This document shows positions 8,793-16,486 of a DNA stretch of 64,000 bases, one piece after another. Source of the DNA: Streptomyces sp. cf386 (lineage in GTDB: Bacteria; Actinomycetota; Actinomycetes; Streptomycetales; Streptomycetaceae); assembly GCF_900103585.1 (NCBI RefSeq), contig NZ_FNHV01000008.1:1-64000 (forward strand). The letters run 5' to 3'. The position numbers were made by a program, and so were the translations under genes. Under the pieces are notes generated by a model. It was not told the DNA's origin. It saw nothing but the letters and a program-made list of their open reading frames with translations, and ran no database searches. Numbering within the stretch: the stretch's first letter is position 1; each line of letters starts with the position of its first letter.

Positions 8793-9068
8793 TCAGTTCG
8801 GGCGGTGCGGTTGGTCCGACCGGCTCGGTCGGCGGGACCCGTCGTCGCGACGGTCACGGCTGTCTGCGGTGCCGCCGGCTCTCGCCCAGCCGCGGGCCTT
8901 CCGCCGAGCCGACGGGGCCGGACCCGGGACAGGTGTCCCGGACCGGCCGTAATGGAAGGCGGCCATCTGGTCACTGTGCTGCGAGTTGAGCCGGTGGATG
9001 AGGAGCACCCCGAACGCGATCATCGCAAAGATCACGATCACGGTCACGAACGTCTCCACGGTCCTCAC
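8793..9068 (-). CDS. Small single-pass membrane protein coupled to DUF5994-like copy 1
   Basis: 91 residues. One transmembrane helix (TFVTVIVIFAMIAFGVLLIH, about residues 5-24) is followed by HRLNSQHSDQMAAFHYGRSG and a basic, low-complexity cytosolic tail. No known family recognised. The GTG at 9068 overlaps the stop of the DUF5994-like gene (GTGA); a second GTG at 9059 has a better-spaced GGAGG and is an alternative. The overlap suggests that the DUF5994-like protein acts with this membrane protein. Coding status is supported by the overlap and the hydrophobic helix rather than by homology. Confidence 0.6.
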   Translation of the reverse strand: MRTVETFVTVIVIFAMIAFGVLLIHRLNSQHSDQMAAFHYGRSGTPVPGPAPSARRKARGWARAGGTADSRDRRDDGSRRPSRSDQPHRPN

Positions 9069-9679
9069 CTCCCCATCGGCTGATGCGGCATCGCCTGATG
9101 CGGCATATCGACGGTCACGGTCGGGATCCGGGGACGTGCGGCCGGATCGCGGGCCTCATGGCCCCCTTCGGAGTCCCAGACCGCTTCCACGGCCCGGTCG
9201 GCCTCGTGCACCGTCCGCAGGCGCGCCGCCTCCTCCATCAACCGGCTCGCGGTCGACATGCCCAGTGGGTCGCTCGCGGCGGCCATCAGCCAGGCGGCCG
9301 AGACGGGAGTCGTCTGTGGCGGGACCACCAGGAGGTTCCAGCGACCCCTGCGGTACGAGAGCAACAGCAGTTCGTGCGGGTCCTGCTCGGCCAGGAACCA
9401 GCCCACCTTCACCACGTGCCCGGCGACGGGCACCCTGCGGGGAACGACCGGCCAGTGGGTGGGATTCACCGTGACCCGGGTGATCCGCCCCCACAACGGA
9501 TCCAGTACGGCCGTCAGGGAGGGGAGTTCGGCCCCGAGATCGCGGGAGCGGGGCCACCAGGCGCCGTCCAGCAGAGCCGGTGCGGGGCCGGCGGGAGCCA
9601 GCGACAGGCGGAGAGCGGACGAGGAGAACGAACGGTCATCGGCTTCGGCTGTCGGCGGGAGGGAAATGGTCGCAGTCAT
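9065..9679 (-). CDS. DUF5994-like protein, copy 1
   Basis: 204 residues. It has the family core GAWWPRSRDLGAELPSL (near residue 40), WGRITRVTVNP, VVKVGWF, LLLLSYRRGRWNLLVVPP and an Ala-rich helix. The biochemical role of this family is unknown to me. Four more copies lie at 10022, 20573, 21403 and 21928. This copy has a longer C-terminal tail ending in PHQAMPHQPMGR, with an apparent repeated QAMPHQ/QPM element. It starts at ATG 9679 and is expressed from the leader unit at 9680-9789. Its last codons overlap the small membrane protein gene. Confidence 0.8.
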   Translation of the reverse strand: MTATISLPPTAEADDRSFSSSALRLSLAPAGPAPALLDGAWWPRSRDLGAELPSLTAVLDPLWGRITRVTVNPTHWPVVPRRVPVAGHVVKVGWFLAEQDPHELLLLSYRRGRWNLLVVPPQTTPVSAAWLMAAASDPLGMSTASRLMEEAARLRTVHEADRAVEAVWDSEGGHEARDPAARPRIPTVTVDMPHQAMPHQPMGR

Positions 9680-9789
9680 GACGCGAACCCTGCCCCGGGC
9701 CGGCCACAACCGGCCCGGCGTATTCAATCGCCGAAAACGACACGAGCATGGAAGCCGGTGCGCGAAATATCCTCGGTGTTTTCAGCGTA
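9680..9789 (-). promoter_or_regulatory. Leader unit for DUF5994-like copy 1 (promoter plus hairpin)
   Basis: On the minus strand GGAG-TACGCT (9789-9784) is followed by GAAAACACCGAGG, and the start codon comes 105 bases later. A perfect 9-bp hairpin, CCGGGCCGG/CCGGCCCGG with a 6-base loop (9695-9718), sits just before the SD-like GGGCAGGG. The block order and several sequence blocks match the leaders at 19848-19957 and 21175-21280. Role as a 5' UTR regulatory element is inferred. Confidence 0.5.
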
Positions 9790-9903
9790 CTCCTCAGGCA
9801 GGCCCCACGGACCGTACGGCCGACGGAGAAACGGTCCCGTGCGCCCCTGCCCGGGACCCTCGTCCCACAGGCAACAGGACACGCACGGCCAGCTGCCGGG
9901 GAG

Positions 9904-10021
9904 TAGCGTGAACTCATCGGGAGCACTTCGCACATCGGCTCCGACGCCGGTGTCGTTCCCTTTGAGCGACGACACCGGGCCGCGCTGCCCTCGCGCAGAA
10001 GTCCGGAGACGGGTTTGCGCG
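9904..10021 (+). promoter_or_regulatory. Leader unit for DUF5994-like copy 2
   Basis: GGAG-TAGCGT (-10 box at 9904-9909) is followed by GAACTCATCGGGAG and, 113 bases from the box, by the start codon. A perfect 10-bp hairpin (9947-9956 with 9969-9978; arm CCGGTGTCGT) has a 12-base loop. The hairpin sequence recurs, with changes, in the leaders at 19848-19957 and 21175-21280. The gap 9790-9903 between this and the divergent leader holds no gene. Confidence 0.5.
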
Positions 10022-10546
10022 ATGTCCGCGACCGACTCTCATCCCCCGCTACGGGCCGTTCCCTTCAGAGCCCCCACCGCGCGCCTCGCGCTGAGAACCG
10101 AGAGCCCTTCCGCCGGGCCCGCCGAACTGGACGGCGCCTGGTGGCCCCGTTCACGTGACCTGCCGAGCGAGCTCTCCGCCCTGGCGGAGGTGCTGGATCC
10201 GCTGTGGGGGCGGATCACCCGTATCGGGGTCAACCCCCGCCACTGGCCGATCCTCCCGCCCAGGATCTTCGTCAACGGCCATGTGGTGAAGGTGGGTTGG
10301 TTCACCTCTGAGCTGGATCCGCACGGGATCGTTCTGCTGTCCTACACCGCGGGCCGCTGGGACCTCCTGGTGATCCCCCCGGAGACCGACGCCCCCTCGG
10401 CCGCCCGGCTGATGGCCACCGCGAGCGCGGACACCGGCCCGTCGATGACCGCGACCGCGCTCATCACGGCGGAACGGGCCCGCCACGGAAGCGGCGGTGC
10501 CCTCTCGTCACACGGCCGGAATCAGCAGCACGCTGTCGGGATGTGA
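10022..10546 (+). CDS. DUF5994-like protein, copy 2
   Basis: 174 residues. The core motif GAWWPRSRDLPSELSALAE is near residue 38, followed by VLDPLWGRITRIGVNP, VVKVGWF, IVLLSYTAGRWDLLVIPP and an Ala-rich helix (SAARLMATA). It is closest in sequence to copy 1, from which it diverges across a shared upstream region. I start at ATG 10022, which fits the distance from the -10 box seen at its paralogues; the SD (CGGAGACGGG) is rather far upstream. The family appears to be a small alpha/beta domain of unknown function confined to actinomycetes. Confidence 0.8.
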   Translation: MSATDSHPPLRAVPFRAPTARLALRTESPSAGPAELDGAWWPRSRDLPSELSALAEVLDPLWGRITRIGVNPRHWPILPPRIFVNGHVVKVGWFTSELDPHGIVLLSYTAGRWDLLVIPPETDAPSAARLMATASADTGPSMTATALITAERARHGSGGALSSHGRNQQHAVGM

Positions 10547-10647
10547 GGCAATGCGAGGCACCTGATGTGAGCCGACCGGAATTCCGGCATACGAAAGTCC
10601 GCTGGTCGTTGGCGCTGGTCGTGAGCGGGTACTCGGGTCCCGGCCCG

Positions 10648-10656
10648 GAGTAGAGT
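10648..10656 (+). promoter_or_regulatory. TAGAGT promoter block of the winged-helix gene
   Basis: GAG-TAGAGT-GAAC has the same -10 context as the DUF5994 leaders, but the start codon is only 31 bases after the box, so the hairpin leader is missing. It suggests common transcription control without the leader RNA. Confidence 0.4.
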
Positions 10657-10686
10657 GAACTGAGGCCGGCACGAGTGGCGGCGACC

Positions 10687-10959
10687 ATGGCAACACTGCA
10701 CCAGCGGAAGAACCACCGCGAAGCGATCATGAAGACCCTGTACGAGGGCATGGAAGGCAGCGGCCTCCCTGACGTCTCCGGGGCCAAGCTGCGTGACGAT
10801 CTGGCGATCCCCGAGCATGATCTGGCCGCGGCCTGCACCTATCTGGTGGAGGAAGGGCTCGTCACGGTCCGCTGGGCCCATGGAGACACACCCGCGACCG
10901 TCATGCTGACGCATCAGGGAATTCGGCTCATGGAGGCCGAGGAGGAGGATCGCGGCTGA
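10687..10959 (+). CDS. Small winged-helix-like protein
   Basis: 90 residues. The sequence reads as a compact winged helix: KLRDDLAIPEHDLAAACTYLVEEGLVTVRWA has the recognition-helix/wing pattern, ending in LTHQGIRLMEAEEE, typical of transcription regulators or RNA polymerase-associated small proteins. The ATG at 10687 is preferred to the GTG at 10675 on composition, though neither has a strong SD. It lies between DUF5994-like copy 2 and the SpoIIE phosphatase and shares the -10 block of the DUF5994 group, so it may regulate them. Confidence 0.7.
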   Translation: MATLHQRKNHREAIMKTLYEGMEGSGLPDVSGAKLRDDLAIPEHDLAAACTYLVEEGLVTVRWAHGDTPATVMLTHQGIRLMEAEEEDRG

Positions 10960-11164
10960 CCGGTGGGGTACGCCACCACCTGGTCTTCGTCCCCTTCGAC
11001 GACGCGGCCCGGCACAGGTGGGCGGGCAGGTCCTCGTGGCAGCCATGCGAGCGGGTTCCTCTCGGGAGACCATCGGTTCATGGAGACCACCCGGCCACTG
11101 GTGCGCAGGCTCCCCTGATGCGCCCGCGGTCTTCGGTGGGTGGCTGCCATGGCTGGAGGGCGGT

Positions 11165-12931
11165 GTGGTGAAGGATGCGGTGCCCGGTGTGGGAGGTGAG
11201 GGGCGGTCGTGGCCGACGGCCGAGCCGGGTTTCTGGCGGCAGGTCGTCGAGCAGCTGAGCACAGCCCTGATGGTCGTGGATCCGGCCGGACGGATCCACG
11301 CCGTCAACCCGGCCGCCGAACGGCTGCTCGGCCGGGCCGCCGCCGCGATGCGCGGGAAGGACGCGCACGAGCTGCTGCACCGGGACACGGACGGCGGCAC
11401 GCTCCTGCGGGAGCAGTGCCCGCTGCTGCAGGTGCTGACCGAGGGAGCCCCCGCGCGCGGGGAGGGCGACAGCTATCTGCGCGGTGACGGTCGCCTGGTC
11501 ACGATCTCCTGGTCCGCGTCTCCCCTGACGGACGGCGGCTCCTTCAAGGGCATGGCCGTGCTGTTCACCGACATCACGGGCGACCGCAGCGCGCGCCGGG
11601 AACGTGCGGCCTATACGAGCGCTCTGGAGGACCTCAACGAGCGGCTGACGCTGGTCGCGGAGATCACCGACGTACTGGGGCAGACCCTGGAGACCGACGA
11701 GGCCCTCGCCCGGCTGGGCCGCCTGCTGGTCCCCCGCCTGGCCGACTGGGCGGCGGTGGACCTCCGGACCGGTTCCGGGCAGGTCCACCGGGTGACGGTG
11801 GCCGGTCCCGCCGGGCGGGCGGCCGGGCTGGAGGGCGGGCGCGAGCGACTTCCCGAGAGCGGGGAGGCGGACCGCTCACCTCTTGTCCGGGTGCTGAGCG
11901 GAGGTGATCCCGTGCTGCGGAACGAGCAGGACGAGCGGGACGAGCAGGATCAGCAGGACGAGGCGGAGACGGCCGTACCGCCCGGCTCTCCCCTGGCCGC
12001 CGTACACAGCGACTTCCTGCGGACGGTGCACGCGACGTCCGCCATCACGGTGCCGCTGGGCGCCAGGCGCCAGATCACCGGCGCCCTGACGCTGGTGCGC
12101 ACCGACCCGTTGCACCCCTTCGACACCGAGGACCTGGAGGTGGTGAGCGACATCGGCCGCCGAGTCGGTCTGGTCATCGACAACGCGCGGCGGTTCGGCC
12201 GCCAGCGCGCCGTCGCCGAGGCCATGCAGCGCAACCTGCTGGCCCCGCTGCCCCAGCCCGGCCGCCTGCAACTGGCCGCCCGCTACCAGCCCGCCCCGGC
12301 CGGCTCTCAGGTCGGCGGTGACTGGTACGACGCGTTCGAGCTGAAGGACGGCTCGCTCGCGCTGGTCATCGGCGACGTCGTCGGCCACGACCTGACCGCG
12401 GCGGCCGGGATGGCCCAACTGCACGGCATCCTGCGGTCCCTGGCCTGGGACCACCCCGGCGAGCCCGGCGCCGTCGTCGACCGTCTCGACAACGCCATGC
12501 CCGCCATCACCACCGTCCCGATGGCCACCCTCGTCCTCGCCCGGGTCGAAGGCCACCCGCACACCGGGCCGTGGACACTGCGGTGGACCAGCGCCGGACA
12601 CCCGCCGCCCCTCCTCCTGACCCCCGGCGGACACGCGCAGTACCTCGAAGCCGGACAGGGGCTGGTCCTCGGCGCCCCGCTGGACACCGGCGTGGGCCGG
12701 CCGAACGCCACGCAGCCCCTGCCCCTGGGGTCCACCCTGCTGCTCTACACCGACGGCCTGATCGAGATCCCCGGCAGCGACCTCGACACCGGCCTGGACC
12801 GGCTGCGCCGCCACGCCCTCACGCTCGCCCAAGCACCGCTGGACACGCTGTGCGACCAACTGCTCGCCCGTATGCCGCCCGGCAGCACCGACGACGTGGC
12901 TCTGCTCGCCGTGCGGCTGCCCGCGCTGTGA
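11165..12931 (+). CDS. PAS-GAF-PP2C (SpoIIE) serine phosphatase
   Basis: About 588 residues. A PAS domain (near 25-135: ALMVVDPAGRIHAVNPAAERLLG) is followed by a GAF domain (about 155-355) and a SpoIIE/RsbU-type PP2C domain (about 375-588) with GGDWYDAF, IGDVVGHDL, LLLYTDGLIE and DDVALLAVR, which supply the metal-binding Asp residues. Such proteins dephosphorylate STAS antagonists and so activate alternative sigma factors; STAS genes lie at 8257 and 14956. I start at GTG 11165 (or 11168), preceded by GGAGG at 11155-11159. A short acidic repeat (DERDEQDQQDE) lies inside the GAF region. The gap 10960-11164 shows no gene. Confidence 0.88.
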   Translation: MVKDAVPGVGGEGRSWPTAEPGFWRQVVEQLSTALMVVDPAGRIHAVNPAAERLLGRAAAAMRGKDAHELLHRDTDGGTLLREQCPLLQVLTEGAPARGEGDSYLRGDGRLVTISWSASPLTDGGSFKGMAVLFTDITGDRSARRERAAYTSALEDLNERLTLVAEITDVLGQTLETDEALARLGRLLVPRLADWAAVDLRTGSGQVHRVTVAGPAGRAAGLEGGRERLPESGEADRSPLVRVLSGGDPVLRNEQDERDEQDQQDEAETAVPPGSPLAAVHSDFLRTVHATSAITVPLGARRQITGALTLVRTDPLHPFDTEDLEVVSDIGRRVGLVIDNARRFGRQRAVAEAMQRNLLAPLPQPGRLQLAARYQPAPAGSQVGGDWYDAFELKDGSLALVIGDVVGHDLTAAAGMAQLHGILRSLAWDHPGEPGAVVDRLDNAMPAITTVPMATLVLARVEGHPHTGPWTLRWTSAGHPPPLLLTPGGHAQYLEAGQGLVLGAPLDTGVGRPNATQPLPLGSTLLLYTDGLIEIPGSDLDTGLDRLRRHALTLAQAPLDTLCDQLLARMPPGSTDDVALLAVRLPAL

Positions 12932-12935
12932 CAGA

Positions 12936-12970
12936 AGACGCCGTCAAAGAGACGCCGTCAGAGAGACGCC
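12936..12970. repeat. 14-bp tandem repeat, 2.5 copies
   Basis: AGACGCCGTCARAG occurs at 12936-12949 and 12950-12963, with a half copy to 12970. It spans the convergent ends of the phosphatase and XRE genes and supplies the last codons of the latter. Probably slippage; no clear role. Confidence 0.6.
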
Positions 12971-13845
12971 AGCGGAGAGCGGTGAGCGTCCTGCTGCCGC
13001 ACCGTCGGCACGGCATGGCCGCTGGAGAGCAGTTCGAGCTTCCCCTGGCTTTCCGTGCCGGGGCGGGCGGTCATCACCACCAGGGTCTGGGCGCGGTTCT
13101 CGGTGAACAGGACCTGGGCGTCGACGTCGATGCGGCCGAGGTCGGGGTGGACGATGGTCTTGCTCTCCCCGTAGCGCTGAGCTACCTCCTGGAGTTCCCA
13201 CAAGCGGACGAACTCGGGGCTGCGTTCGTGGAGCTCGGCGACGATCCGGGCGGCCCGGGGGTCACCGCTGCCGGTCGTGAGCGCGGCCCGCAGTCGGGCT
13301 GCCTGGGTGCGGCTGTGGCGGGGGTGGTCCTCCTCGGGGTACACCAGCCGCTCGGCGGGGTCGGTGAACCAACGGTAGTAGGCGCTGCGGGCCAGGCCGG
13401 TGTGGCACGTCTGGTCGCCGAGCAGTGCGGTGGCGATCGGGTTCATCGCGAGGGTGTCGGCCATGTCGGACAGCACCAGGGCCGGGGTGTCGTCGTTCAG
13501 GCGTTCCAGGACCCGCAGGAGGGCCGGGCTGACGTCCTCGGAGCGCTGGAAGCGGGCGGGGGCGTTGTGGCCGATGAGGGCGAAGAGGTGGTCGCGTTCG
13601 TCCGGGGTCAGGCGTAGAGCCCGGGCGAGGGCGGTGGTGATCTGGAGGGACGGCTGCGGGGCGCGCTGCTGTTCCAGGCGGGCGTAGTAGTCGGTGGACA
13701 TGCCGGCGAGCTGGGCGACCTCCTCGCGGCGCAGGCCTTGGGTGCGCCGACGCGGGCCCTCGACCAGTCCGACGTCGCGGGGGCGCAGCGTCTCACGCCG
13801 CCGGCGCAGGAACGCGGCCAGCTCTTTCTTGTCCATGCCGTCCAT
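12958..13845 (-). CDS. XRE family regulator with MmyB-like C-terminal domain
   Basis: 295 residues. The N-terminal helix-turn-helix (about 10-75) contains RRTQGLRREEVAQLAGMSTDYYARLEQ, the usual opening of MmyB/SCO-type regulators. The C-terminal domain (DTPALVLSDMADTLAMNPIATALLGD, WFTDPAERLVYPEEDH, VVMTARPGTES) matches the MmyB-like ligand-binding domain known from many Streptomyces regulators that sit beside short-chain dehydrogenase genes. It is divergent from such a gene (13986) and is probably its regulator. The start ATG 13845 has GGAGAA eight bases upstream. Confidence 0.87.
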   Translation of the reverse strand: MDGMDKKELAAFLRRRRETLRPRDVGLVEGPRRRTQGLRREEVAQLAGMSTDYYARLEQQRAPQPSLQITTALARALRLTPDERDHLFALIGHNAPARFQRSEDVSPALLRVLERLNDDTPALVLSDMADTLAMNPIATALLGDQTCHTGLARSAYYRWFTDPAERLVYPEEDHPRHSRTQAARLRAALTTGSGDPRAARIVAELHERSPEFVRLWELQEVAQRYGESKTIVHPDLGRIDVDAQVLFTENRAQTLVVMTARPGTESQGKLELLSSGHAVPTVRQQDAHRSPLASL

Positions 13846-13985
13846 CGTCGCCGTTCTCCGTCGTCCCAGCCAGGGACCGCCGATCCATGGATGAACCTTC
13901 CTCTCCCGCCCTGGCGCAGGCGCTCCTACGGTCGAGGCCGCGGGCCGCCCACCGGTCCGCGGCCAGTGAATGGAGACAGACCCCC

Positions 13986-14735
13986 ATGAAGATGACCGGC
14001 AACACGATCCTGATCACCGGCGGCACCTCGGGCATCGGGCTCGGCCTGGCCCTGCGCCTGCACGAGGCCGGCAACAAGGTGATCGTCGCCGGCCGGCGCA
14101 AGGACCTGCTCGACGAGATCACGGCCGGGAACCCGGGCATCGACGCGCTCGTCCTCGACGTCACGGACCCCGCGTCGATCGCCCAGGCCCGGGAGACGGT
14201 GGCGTCCGCCCACCCGGAGCTGAACGTCCTGGTCAACAATGCCGGCATCATGCTGCGGGAGAACCTCCTCGACCCGGCCGACCTCCGGGTCGCCGAGGAC
14301 CACGTCACGGTCAACCTGCTCGGCACGATCCGGATGATGTACGCCTTCCTGCCGCTGCTCGTGGGCAAGGGCGACGCGGCCGTCATCAACGTCACCTCCG
14401 CGCTGGCGTTCGTACCGTTGCCGATCACCCCCACCTACAACGCGACCAAGGCCGCGCTGCACTCCTTCTCCGAGAGCCTGCGCGTGCAGCTCGCCGGCGC
14501 CGACGCCGGCGTCCAGGTGATCGAGGTGGCCCCGCCGGGCGTACGCACGACCCTGCTCGGACAGCAGGACGACGAGAACGCCATGCCGCTGGACGACTTC
14601 CTCACCGAGACCCTGGACCTGCTGCGCGAGCAGCCCGATGCGAAGGAGCTCGTGGTCGAGCGCGCCCGGTTCGTGCGCGACGCGGAGGCCCACGGCACGT
14701 ACGACAACGTCCTCGCCATGCTCAGCGGCGTCTGA
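13986..14735 (+). CDS. Short-chain dehydrogenase/reductase (SDR)
   Basis: 249 residues. Classical SDR: cofactor motif TGGTSGIG at about residues 11-18, NNAG (near 87), catalytic Ser in the VTSALAF region, and YNATK with the catalytic Tyr/Lys near 157. The sequence resembles the DltE-like group. I take the ATG at 13986; the longer reading frame back to 13887 has non-SDR composition. Divergent from its likely XRE regulator. The substrate is unknown. Confidence 0.87.
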   Translation: MKMTGNTILITGGTSGIGLGLALRLHEAGNKVIVAGRRKDLLDEITAGNPGIDALVLDVTDPASIAQARETVASAHPELNVLVNNAGIMLRENLLDPADLRVAEDHVTVNLLGTIRMMYAFLPLLVGKGDAAVINVTSALAFVPLPITPTYNATKAALHSFSESLRVQLAGADAGVQVIEVAPPGVRTTLLGQQDDENAMPLDDFLTETLDLLREQPDAKELVVERARFVRDAEAHGTYDNVLAMLSGV

Positions 14736-14955
14736 GCGACGCCCGCCCCCGGCCGAGCACGATGGAGAGGGACCCAGGCCTGCGCACCACGCCCCTCACT
14801 CCTGCCCCGTTCCCGCAAGGCACCCCGGACGGCGCACCACGGCAGTAGGCTCGTCGTGCGGTCGCCTTTGGCCTCGGCCCTCCCCGTGCAGCCCATTCCG
14901 CGCAACAGAGGCTCTGCGCACTGTGAGACTCCACCCGACAGAGGAGATGGGGCGC

Positions 14956-15369
14956 ATGTGCCCTCATCCCGACCCGCCCGAGCCTCCCCGCGCACCCGCA
15001 CTGTTCGACGAATGCCGAATGGTCCGCGCCCACGGCGAGCTGGACCTGACCACCGTGACACCCCTGGCGCACGCCCTGGAAGGCGCCCGCGCCGGGTGCG
15101 GGCGCATCTTTCTCATAGTCGACCTCAGTCAGGTCACCTTCACGGACGGCAGCATCCTGGAACCGCTGCGCGAGGCGTGGGACGACTGCCGGGACCGGCA
15201 GGGCTGGGTCCGCGTCGTCCACACCAGTTCGGTGATCGACCTGGTCCTGCTGGCCGGCGGCCTGCTCGCCAGCTTCCCCGCCTATGCCAGCGCCCAGGAC
15301 GCCTGGCGGGGAACGGCCGCCACCCGACGGGCAGCGGTCCGCTGGACACGGCGGCTCGGCACCGGATGA
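14956..15369 (+). CDS. STAS domain protein
   Basis: 137 residues. It reads as a divergent STAS domain: MVRAHGELDLTTVTPLAHALE, then IVDLSQVTFTDGSILEPL with a Ser at the phosphorylation position, and VRVVHTSSVIDLVLLAGG. The extra N-terminal Pro-rich stretch is short. Start ATG 14956 has GAGGAG nine bases upstream; an ATG at 14947 is directly adjacent to that SD and less likely. As an anti-sigma antagonist-like protein it could be a substrate of the phosphatase at 11165. The 220-base gap before it shows a TAGGCT -10-like box but no gene. Confidence 0.72.
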   Translation: MCPHPDPPEPPRAPALFDECRMVRAHGELDLTTVTPLAHALEGARAGCGRIFLIVDLSQVTFTDGSILEPLREAWDDCRDRQGWVRVVHTSSVIDLVLLAGGLLASFPAYASAQDAWRGTAATRRAAVRWTRRLGTG

Positions 15370-15397
15370 CAGGTCCGGCGAACCGCCCGCAGCCCGC

Positions 15398-16486
15398 CTA
15401 CGGCAGCGCATGGCGCAGTACGCGCCCCCACATCGACGCGTACTGCCGCCGGAGCGGCCCGGTGACGTACGGCAGTCCGTACCGGGCGCAGATCTCCCGC
15501 ACCCGGGGCGCGACCTCGGCGTAGCGGTTGCTGGGCAGGTCCGGGAAGACGTGGTGCTCGATCTGGTGGCTGAGATTGCCGGAGAGGGTGTGGAGCAGGA
15601 GGCCGCCTTCGATGTTCGCCGAACCCTGGATCTGGCGGACGTACCACTCGCCGCGGGTCTCCCCCTCCAGCTCGTCCTCCGTGAAGGTCCGCACCTCGCC
15701 GGGGAAGTGCCCGCAGAAGATGACGGTGTGGGCCCAGACGTTGCGCAGGGCGTTCGCGGTCAGGTTGCCGAGGAGGCAGGGTACGGCGGAGGGGCCCGCG
15801 AGGAGCGGGAAGAGGACGTAGTCCTTGGCGAACTGGTGGACCGCCTTGCGCGCCAGGCCGGCGACGTCCCCGAGGAAGCTCCGTACGCTCTTGCGGCCGT
15901 CGGCGACCGCGTCCCCCTCCAGGTCGTACAGGGCGATGCCCCACTCGAAGACGGGCGCGAGCAGCGCGGCGTAGAGGGGCTGGACGAGATACACCGGGCG
16001 CCAGGGCTGCTCGGGGCTCATCCGCAGGATGGTGTAGCCGAGGTCGCGGTCGCGTCCGACGACGTTGGTGTAGGTGTGGTGCAGGTGGTTGTGGGTGCGC
16101 TTCCAGGCATCGGCGGGGGTGGCGAAGTCCCACTCCCAGGTGGTCGAGTGGATCGCCGGGTCGCCCATCCAGTCCCACTGGCCGTGCAGGATGTTGTGGC
16201 CCAGCTCCATGTTCTCCAGCGTCTTGGCGACGGCCAGCATCGCGGTGCCGGCACACCAGGCGGGCGGGAAGAGCGAGACCGAGAGCGCGAGCCGGCCGCC
16301 GGTCTCCAGGCCGCGCTGGACGGCGATCACCGTGCGGATGTAGCGGACGTCGTTCGCGCCTCGTGCCGCGACGACTTCGGAGCGGATGCGATCGAGTTCC
16401 CGCCCCAGCTCGTCGGCGGGGGCACCGCACTCGGGGTCGACGCCCTTGGCGTCAACGCATTTGTCGGGCAGGGTACTTGCGGTCAC
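15398..16486 (-). CDS. Membrane acyl-lipid/acyl-CoA fatty acid desaturase
   Basis: 362 residues. The three histidine boxes of the di-iron membrane desaturases are present: HNILH (near 98), HNHLHH (near 135) and HQIEHH (near 308). Hydrophobic segments separate them. It introduces a double bond in membrane fatty acids and so adjusts fluidity; the regiospecificity cannot be read. The GTG at 16486 overlaps the end of the ferredoxin reductase gene (GTGA) and has GAGGAGG six bases upstream. The pair resembles the mycobacterial DesA3/Rv3230c arrangement, where the reductase feeds electrons to the desaturase. A cold-shock gene lies further upstream, which fits a role in cold adaptation. Confidence 0.9.
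   Translation of the reverse strand: MTASTLPDKCVDAKGVDPECGAPADELGRELDRIRSEVVAARGANDVRYIRTVIAVQRGLETGGRLALSVSLFPPAWCAGTAMLAVAKTLENMELGHNILHGQWDWMGDPAIHSTTWEWDFATPADAWKRTHNHLHHTYTNVVGRDRDLGYTILRMSPEQPWRPVYLVQPLYAALLAPVFEWGIALYDLEGDAVADGRKSVRSFLGDVAGLARKAVHQFAKDYVLFPLLAGPSAVPCLLGNLTANALRNVWAHTVIFCGHFPGEVRTFTEDELEGETRGEWYVRQIQGSANIEGGLLLHTLSGNLSHQIEHHVFPDLPSNRYAEVAPRVREICARYGLPYVTGPLRRQYASMWGRVLRHALP

Noticed and set aside
10522..11400. 292-codon minus-strand frame over the winged-helix gene and the phosphatase start
   Set aside because: The plus-strand genes have SD, domains and sensible lengths; this frame has none.
12936..12970. Direct repeats at the phosphatase/XRE junction as a possible CRISPR or att site
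   Set aside because: Units are adjacent without spacers and only 2.5 copies; simple slippage is enough.
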